The translations under genes were made by a program, and so were the position numbers. A stretch of 45,909 nucleotides of DNA from assembly GCF_016632365.1 (NCBI RefSeq), contig NZ_JAEPBH010000020.1, positions 30,796 through 76,704 on the forward strand, written 5' to 3'. Shown here one piece after another: positions 40,211 to 45,909 of this stretch. The DNA is from Tenebrionibacter intestinalis. GTDB lineage: Bacteria > Pseudomonadota > Gammaproteobacteria > Enterobacterales > Enterobacteriaceae. The notes under the pieces are model-generated. The model saw only the letters and a list, made by a program, of their open reading frames with translations. It had not been told where the DNA came from and did not search any database. Position 1 is the first letter of the stretch, and each line of letters opens with the position of its first letter.

Positions 40211-40244
40211 CACAAAAAAGCGCCTTCAGTGGCGCTTTTTTGTG
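40211..40244 (-). terminator. Rho-independent terminator of cysK
   Basis: Perfect 14-bp stem CACAAAAAAGCGCC/GGCGCTTTTTTGTG with loop TTCAGT, 20 bases after the cysK stop; U-rich arm suits minus-strand termination. Confidence 0.9.
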
Positions 40245-40263
40245 CTTTATCGGCAAACTGGCA

Positions 40264-41235
40264 TTACTGTTGCAGCTCTTTTTCCGTAAAGAGATCGGCA
40301 AACAGCGCGGTGCTCAGATAACGTTCGCCGGAGGAGGGAAGAATAACGACGATGGTTTTATTCTTAAGGGCTTCATCTTCCTGAAGCTTGAGTGCGGCAG
40401 CTACGGCAGCCCCTGACGATATCCCCGCCAGAATGCCTTCTTCTTCCATCAAGCGCCGAGCGGTGGAAATGGCCTCTTCGTTGGTGATGGCGACCACTTT
40501 ATCCACCAGGCTGAGATCGAGGTTGGCGGGAATAAAGCCTGCGCCAATGCCCTGGATTTTATGCGGGCCGGGTTTAATTTCCTCTCCTGCCAGCGCCTGG
40601 GCAATAACAGGAGAATCGACAGGTTCAACGGCGACGGTAATAAGGTCGCTTTTCCCTTTGGTGTTTTTCAGATAGCGGCTGACGCCGGTGAGCGTGCCGC
40701 CGGTGCCGACGCCGGAGATGAAAATATCGACCTGGCCGTCGGTATCTTCCCAAATTTCCGGGCCGGTCGTTTTTTCATGAATTTCAGGGTTAGCGGGGTT
40801 GCTGAACTGTTGCAGTAAAACATACTTTTGCGGATTGGTGGCGACAATCTCTTCTGCTTTCTGAATCGCGCCTTTCATCCCCTTCGCGCCTTCGGTAAGT
40901 ACCAGGTTGGCGCCCAGCGCCTTAAGCAATTTACGTCGTTCAATGCTCATGGTTTCTGGCATCGTAAGCGTCAGCCTGTAACCGCGCGCCGCAGCGACAT
41001 AAGCCAATGCAATACCGGTGTTGCCGCTGGTCGGTTCGACCAGCTCCACATCGGGCTTTAGCAGACCGCGTTTTTCGGCGTCCCAAATCATATTGGCGCC
41101 GATGCGGCATTTAACGCTAAAAGCTGGATTACGGGATTCAATCTTTGCCAGAATGCGGCCGTTACCAATGCGGTTGAGCCGGACCAGCGGCGTATGGCCG
41201 ATAGTCAGAGAATTGTCTTCATAAATCTTGCTCAT
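40264..41235 (-). CDS. cysK: Cysteine synthase A (O-acetylserine sulfhydrylase A)
   Basis: Main PLP cysteine synthase that makes cysteine from O-acetylserine and sulfide; also binds serine acetyltransferase CysE. The 323 residues equal E. coli CysK. The PLP lysine is K42 in [11 protein letters not shown], with the [18 protein letters not shown] loop at about 69-86 and [14 protein letters not shown] near the end. AAGGAAAGG precedes the ATG. Monocistronic between its own promoter and a strong terminator. Expected to be CysB-activated. Confidence 0.97.
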   Translation of the reverse strand: MSKIYEDNSLTIGHTPLVRLNRIGNGRILAKIESRNPAFSVKCRIGANMIWDAEKRGLLKPDVELVEPTSGNTGIALAYVAAARGYRLTLTMPETMSIERRKLLKALGANLVLTEGAKGMKGAIQKAEEIVATNPQKYVLLQQFSNPANPEIHEKTTGPEIWEDTDGQVDIFISGVGTGGTLTGVSRYLKNTKGKSDLITVAVEPVDSPVIAQALAGEEIKPGPHKIQGIGAGFIPANLDLSLVDKVVAITNEEAISTARRLMEEEGILAGISSGAAVAAALKLQEDEALKNKTIVVILPSSGERYLSTALFADLFTEKELQQ

Positions 41236-41271
41236 GGCCTTTCCTTAACTGAATGAATTTTACCGTTAACC

Positions 41272-41299
41272 AGCATACTGATACAGAATTTATGCGAAA
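41272..41299 (-). promoter_or_regulatory. Possible cysK promoter
   Basis: On the minus strand TTTCGC (41299-41294) and TATGCT (41277-41272) lie 16 bases apart, about 37 bases before cysK. The AT-rich stretch just upstream (about 41300-41340) fits a CysB-binding region. Confidence 0.4.
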
Positions 41300-41392
41300 G
41301 TAAGTAATTAGCATATCGTTATGCTGGAGTGAAATAACGCTTCCTGGTATGGAATAAAACGAGAAGACCGCTCTGCGTCTTTTATGGCGGCC

Positions 41393-42154
41393 TTAACGCC
41401 AGCGCGCGTGCTGGTTGCGATAGCAATCCACCCACATTGCGGTCGCGCCGCATACGGCTACGGGCATGATGACCAGATTGAGTATCGGGATCATCGTAAA
41501 GAGGCTGGTCAGCGCGCCGAACTGCATATTGATAAATTTGCGTTCGCGCAGCGCAACGCGCATTTCAGTAAACGGCACTTTGTGGTTGTCAAATGGATAG
41601 TCGCAATACTGGATAGCGAGCATCCAGGCGCTGAAGAGAAACCAGACGACCGGCGCGGCGGTTTGCCCAAAACCGGGAATAAAAAACAGCGCCAGCAGCA
41701 CAAGCGCGCGCGGTAGATACCACGCAAGCTTTTGCCATTCGCGCTTGAGGATACGCGGCAGGTCTTTTATCAGGTCCACTACGCCGGTATCCGGCGGGGC
41801 TGCGCCGGTCAACCGCGCTTCAAGCTGCTCGGCCAGCAGCCCGTTAAAGGGGGCGGCAATCCAGTTGGCAAGCGTGGAAAAGAAATAGCCGAAAACGAGC
41901 AGCAGCGACACGACCGCCAGCGGCCAGATCAGGTAACTGAGCCATTGTAGCCAGTCAGGCGTTATCGCCATCAGCCTGGCTATCCAGCTCTCCATGCGAG
42001 TAAACAGCCACCAGAAGGCGCCTCCCATCAACAGGATATTGACCAGCAGCGGCAGAACGACAAAACGGCGAATACCGGGCTTTTTAATTAATGACCATCC
42101 CTGAGAAAAATAGTAAAAGCCGCTGCGCGGGGGAATGTTGTTAGGGGCAACCAT
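41393..42154 (-). CDS. cysZ: CysZ, sulfate transporter
   Basis: Inner-membrane protein for sulfate uptake used in cysteine synthesis. The 253 residues equal E. coli CysZ. At least four strongly hydrophobic segments (about 29-53, 67-90, 145-165 and 203-228), matching a helical integral protein. Family blocks [40 protein letters not shown] and [14 protein letters not shown] are intact. Start at the ATG 42154 gives the family N-terminus; AAGGAG is 12 bases upstream, a long spacing, and an out-of-frame ATGAGCTGA lies between. An in-frame CTG at 42160 sits at a better spacing. The longer frame from 42184 is less likely. Divergent from zipA. Confidence 0.93.
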   Translation of the reverse strand: MVAPNNIPPRSGFYYFSQGWSLIKKPGIRRFVVLPLLVNILLMGGAFWWLFTRMESWIARLMAITPDWLQWLSYLIWPLAVVSLLLVFGYFFSTLANWIAAPFNGLLAEQLEARLTGAAPPDTGVVDLIKDLPRILKREWQKLAWYLPRALVLLALFFIPGFGQTAAPVVWFLFSAWMLAIQYCDYPFDNHKVPFTEMRVALRERKFINMQFGALTSLFTMIPILNLVIMPVAVCGATAMWVDCYRNQHARWR

Positions 42155-42384
42155 AATCAGCTCATGCTCCTTAAATTCAGGCAACCTGTTCGATAGCCTA
42201 TTATATTTGTCGTATAAACGATGATGAATAGGATAACTACCTCAGAAATGGTCGAAAAACCAGCATTAAAACCATCTTCCTGCGGAGAACTAATAGGGTA
42301 GACTTGCACTTCATCACCAGGACAAATACTCTTAGTCGTAGATGTTTGCCGCTGTGGCAAAGTGTTAGAACAACAGAGAATATA

Positions 42385-43386
42385 ATGATGCAGGATTTGC
42401 GTCTGATATTAATCATTGTTGGCGCGATAGCCATCATCGCCTTACTGGTTCATGGGTTGTGGACCAGCCGTAAAGAGCGTTCGTCGATTTTCCGCGAGCG
42501 TCCGAACAGGCGTGCAACATTGCAGCGCGATGACGATATGGGTCTGGAAGATGATTTCGAAGAAGGCGTCGGCGAAGTGCGCATTCGACGCGTTGAGACG
42601 CCTCATGGCGATCGTGAGCCGCCTGCCGCGCCTTCGCATGATTATCAACCGCCTTATGCGCCCGCTCAACCGCGCCCGCAGCCGTCTGCCCAGGCTTCAG
42701 CGGTACGCGAACCCGGTTTCGCGCCAGGCGAACCTCAACCTGAATTGCGCCCTGCGCAGAATCAGGAAAAGCAGGCAGCTCAGGAAACGCAGCGCCGTCC
42801 GGTTGAGCCGGTCACGCCGCCGATGGTTGAGCCAGACGTGAAGCTTCCACAGCCGCCGATTAAAACGCTGTCGCCTGAACAGGAAGCGAAGCTTGTGGCT
42901 GAGATTGAAGCCGAATCCAAAGCCGCCGCGCAGACTCAGCCGGCACAGCAGCCTTCAACGCGTAAAGAGGCCGTTATTGTAATGAATGTGGCAGCCCATG
43001 CAGGCAGCCAGCTTAACGGCGATGCGCTGCTTAGCAGCATCCAGCAGTCGGGCTTTCAGTTTGGCGATATGAACATTTTTCATCGCCATCTCAGCCCGGA
43101 TGGCAGCGGCCCGGTACTTTTCAGCCTTGCAAACATGGTAAAACCCGGTTCCTTTGATCCGGAAAACATGCACGATTTTATGACGCCGGGCGTGACCATC
43201 TTTATGCAGGTGCCGTCTTACGGCGATGCATTGCAGAATTTTAAGCTGATGCTTCAGTCCGCTCAGCACATTGCTGATGAGGTTGGCGGTGTTGTGCTTG
43301 ATGACCAGCGCCGGATGATGACGCCTCAGAAATTGCGTGAGTATCAGGATACGATTCGCGAGGTTATCGGCACGGCGCATCACTAA
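42385..43386 (+). CDS. zipA: ZipA, cell division protein
   Basis: Bitopic inner-membrane protein that tethers FtsZ to the membrane and helps recruit later divisome proteins. The 333 residues compare with 328 in E. coli. The N-terminal membrane helix [20 protein letters not shown] (about 1-25) is followed by a charged segment (about 28-60), a proline/glutamine-rich linker (about 70-200) and the globular FtsZ-binding domain (about 215-333, starting [14 protein letters not shown] and holding [20 protein letters not shown]). Start at the ATG 42385 restores the family N-terminus; the frame from 42304 adds 27 unrelated residues. As usual the linker is the least conserved part. Upstream of ligA but separated by a terminator. 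Confidence 0.96.
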   Translation: MMQDLRLILIIVGAIAIIALLVHGLWTSRKERSSIFRERPNRRATLQRDDDMGLEDDFEEGVGEVRIRRVETPHGDREPPAAPSHDYQPPYAPAQPRPQPSAQASAVREPGFAPGEPQPELRPAQNQEKQAAQETQRRPVEPVTPPMVEPDVKLPQPPIKTLSPEQEAKLVAEIEAESKAAAQTQPAQQPSTRKEAVIVMNVAAHAGSQLNGDALLSSIQQSGFQFGDMNIFHRHLSPDGSGPVLFSLANMVKPGSFDPENMHDFMTPGVTIFMQVPSYGDALQNFKLMLQSAQHIADEVGGVVLDDQRRMMTPQKLREYQDTIREVIGTAHH

Positions 43387-43411
43387 GCCGGGCGGAAATA
43401 GTTTCTTGCTG

Positions 43412-43436
43412 AACCCCCGCTTGTCGGGGGTTTTTT
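43412..43436 (+). terminator. Rho-independent terminator of zipA
   Basis: Perfect 8-bp stem AACCCCCG/CGGGGGTT followed by four more T residues, 16 bases before ligA. Confidence 0.88.
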
Positions 43437-43443
43437 ATCGTGA

Positions 43444-45471
<2,028 letters not shown>

Positions 45472-45472
45472 G

Positions 45473-45688
45473 ATGGAAAAAGAGCAGCTTGTTGAGATTG
45501 CCAACTCGATTATGCCGTTTGGTAAATATCAGGGCAGGGCGCTTATCGATCTGCCGGAAGAGTACCTGCTGTGGTTTTCCCGTAAAGGCGAGTTTCCGAA
45601 AGGTAAACTCGGCGAGCTGATGGCGCTGACGCTGCTGATTAAAACGGAAGGGCTGGAACAACTGGTAAAGCCGCTTAAGCGCGCTTAG
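45473..45688 (+). CDS. ypeB: YpeB, DUF3820 small protein
   Basis: A 71-residue protein of the DUF3820 family (72 in E. coli YpeB); function unknown. The core MPFGKYQGRALIDLPEEYLLWFSRKGEFPKGKLGELM-like pattern is found in putative quorum-sensing-regulated virulence factor annotations, but no activity is known. Start: the ATG at 45473, 1 base after the ligA stop, with GGAG inside the end of ligA; a longer frame from 45434 is less likely. Co-transcribed with ligA by position. Confidence 0.92.
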   Translation: MEKEQLVEIANSIMPFGKYQGRALIDLPEEYLLWFSRKGEFPKGKLGELMALTLLIKTEGLEQLVKPLKRA

Positions 45689-45719
45689 CCTGCCAGGCCG
45701 CGTTATAGGTTATAGCAAT

Positions 45720-45754
45720 AATGCCGGTCGGTATGTTCACTGAGCGGCATTTTT
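45720..45754 (+). terminator. Rho-independent terminator of ligA-ypeB
   Basis: AATGCCG pairs with CGGCATT across an 18-base loop and the stem ends in TTTTA, about 30 bases after the ypeB stop. Confidence 0.6.
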
Positions 45755-45790
45755 ACGGGCCGGATACGTGAAACTGTCAACGGGATATGG

Positions 45791-45806
45791 CGCAACGAGC
45801 GTTGCG
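45791..45806. repeat. Palindrome CGCAACG-AG-CGTTGCG
   Basis: Perfect 7-bp arms around AG in the 220-base gene-free end of the window. Nothing else is seen in 45755-45909. In E. coli tRNA-Ala genes follow ypeB further on, but none is inside the window. Confidence 0.4.
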
Positions 45807-45909
45807 GCGCTATTAAAGATGCCATTGCACCGAAGGTGACCTGCTGGCAGGGAAGATACGCTGAGCTAACGGTTCGAATCATCAGCCATTGCGCATAGCA
45901 AAAAGGCGC

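Noticed and set aside
45845-45909. GGTTCGAATC near the window end, resembling a tRNA T-arm
   Set aside because: No acceptor stem, anticodon arm or D-arm can be folded around it; tRNA-Ala genes may lie beyond the window.

Overview
The window is core chromosome of a member of the Enterobacteriaceae. Nearly every gene is recognisable as an Escherichia coli orthologue in E. coli order (the purC to ypeB segment, seen inverted), and the DNA is moderately GC-rich. I cannot name the genus. There is no prophage, insertion sequence, CRISPR array, rRNA or tRNA gene in it.

Layout. 1-5.7 kb: purC, ypfJ and tmcA on the plus strand, then ypfN, dapE and yffB on the minus strand. 5.7-9.4 kb: the microprotein gene ypfM and the RND pump gene acrD, with a BaeR-like box upstream. 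9.4-18.3 kb: a nitrate-respiration block, with narQ-narP on the minus strand diverging from napFDAGHBC on the plus strand. In E. coli narQ sits here next to aegA, while narP and nap lie elsewhere beside ccm; here narP and nap have joined narQ and aegA is absent. 18.4-25.6 kb: nudK, ypfG, talA-tktB (non-oxidative pentose phosphate pathway) and maeB (malic enzyme). 25.7-31.6 kb: an unrecognised lipoprotein where E. coli has eut genes, then amiA-hemF, ypeA, a YgiW-like gene, yfeZ, yfeY and yfeX. 31.8-36.8 kb: the cysPUWA sulfate/thiosulfate importer and cysM. 36.8-37.1 kb: a decayed yfeK; pdxK and yfeS are missing. 37.3-41.2 kb: the PTS operon ptsH-ptsI-crr and cysK on the minus strand. 41.4-45.7 kb: cysZ, zipA, ligA and ypeB.

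How the genes work together. Sulfur assimilation dominates the right half: CysPUWA and CysZ import sulfate or thiosulfate, and CysK and CysM make cysteine from sulfide or thiosulfate. The nitrate block has its own logic: NarQ senses nitrate/nitrite, NarP is its response regulator, and NapFDAGHBC is the periplasmic nitrate reductase with its electron-transfer chain. A NarP-type 7-2-7 heptamer pair and a degenerate FNR half-site lie upstream of napF at the spacing known from E. coli.

The best leads are the narQP-nap locus, the yfeK pseudogene, a CTTTGTCAACA motif paired with GC hairpins (three copies, two forming an inverted structure between cysA and cysM), the ptsH leader hairpin, and the unassigned lipoprotein. 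Orthology calls rest on recalled family sequences and not on a database search.
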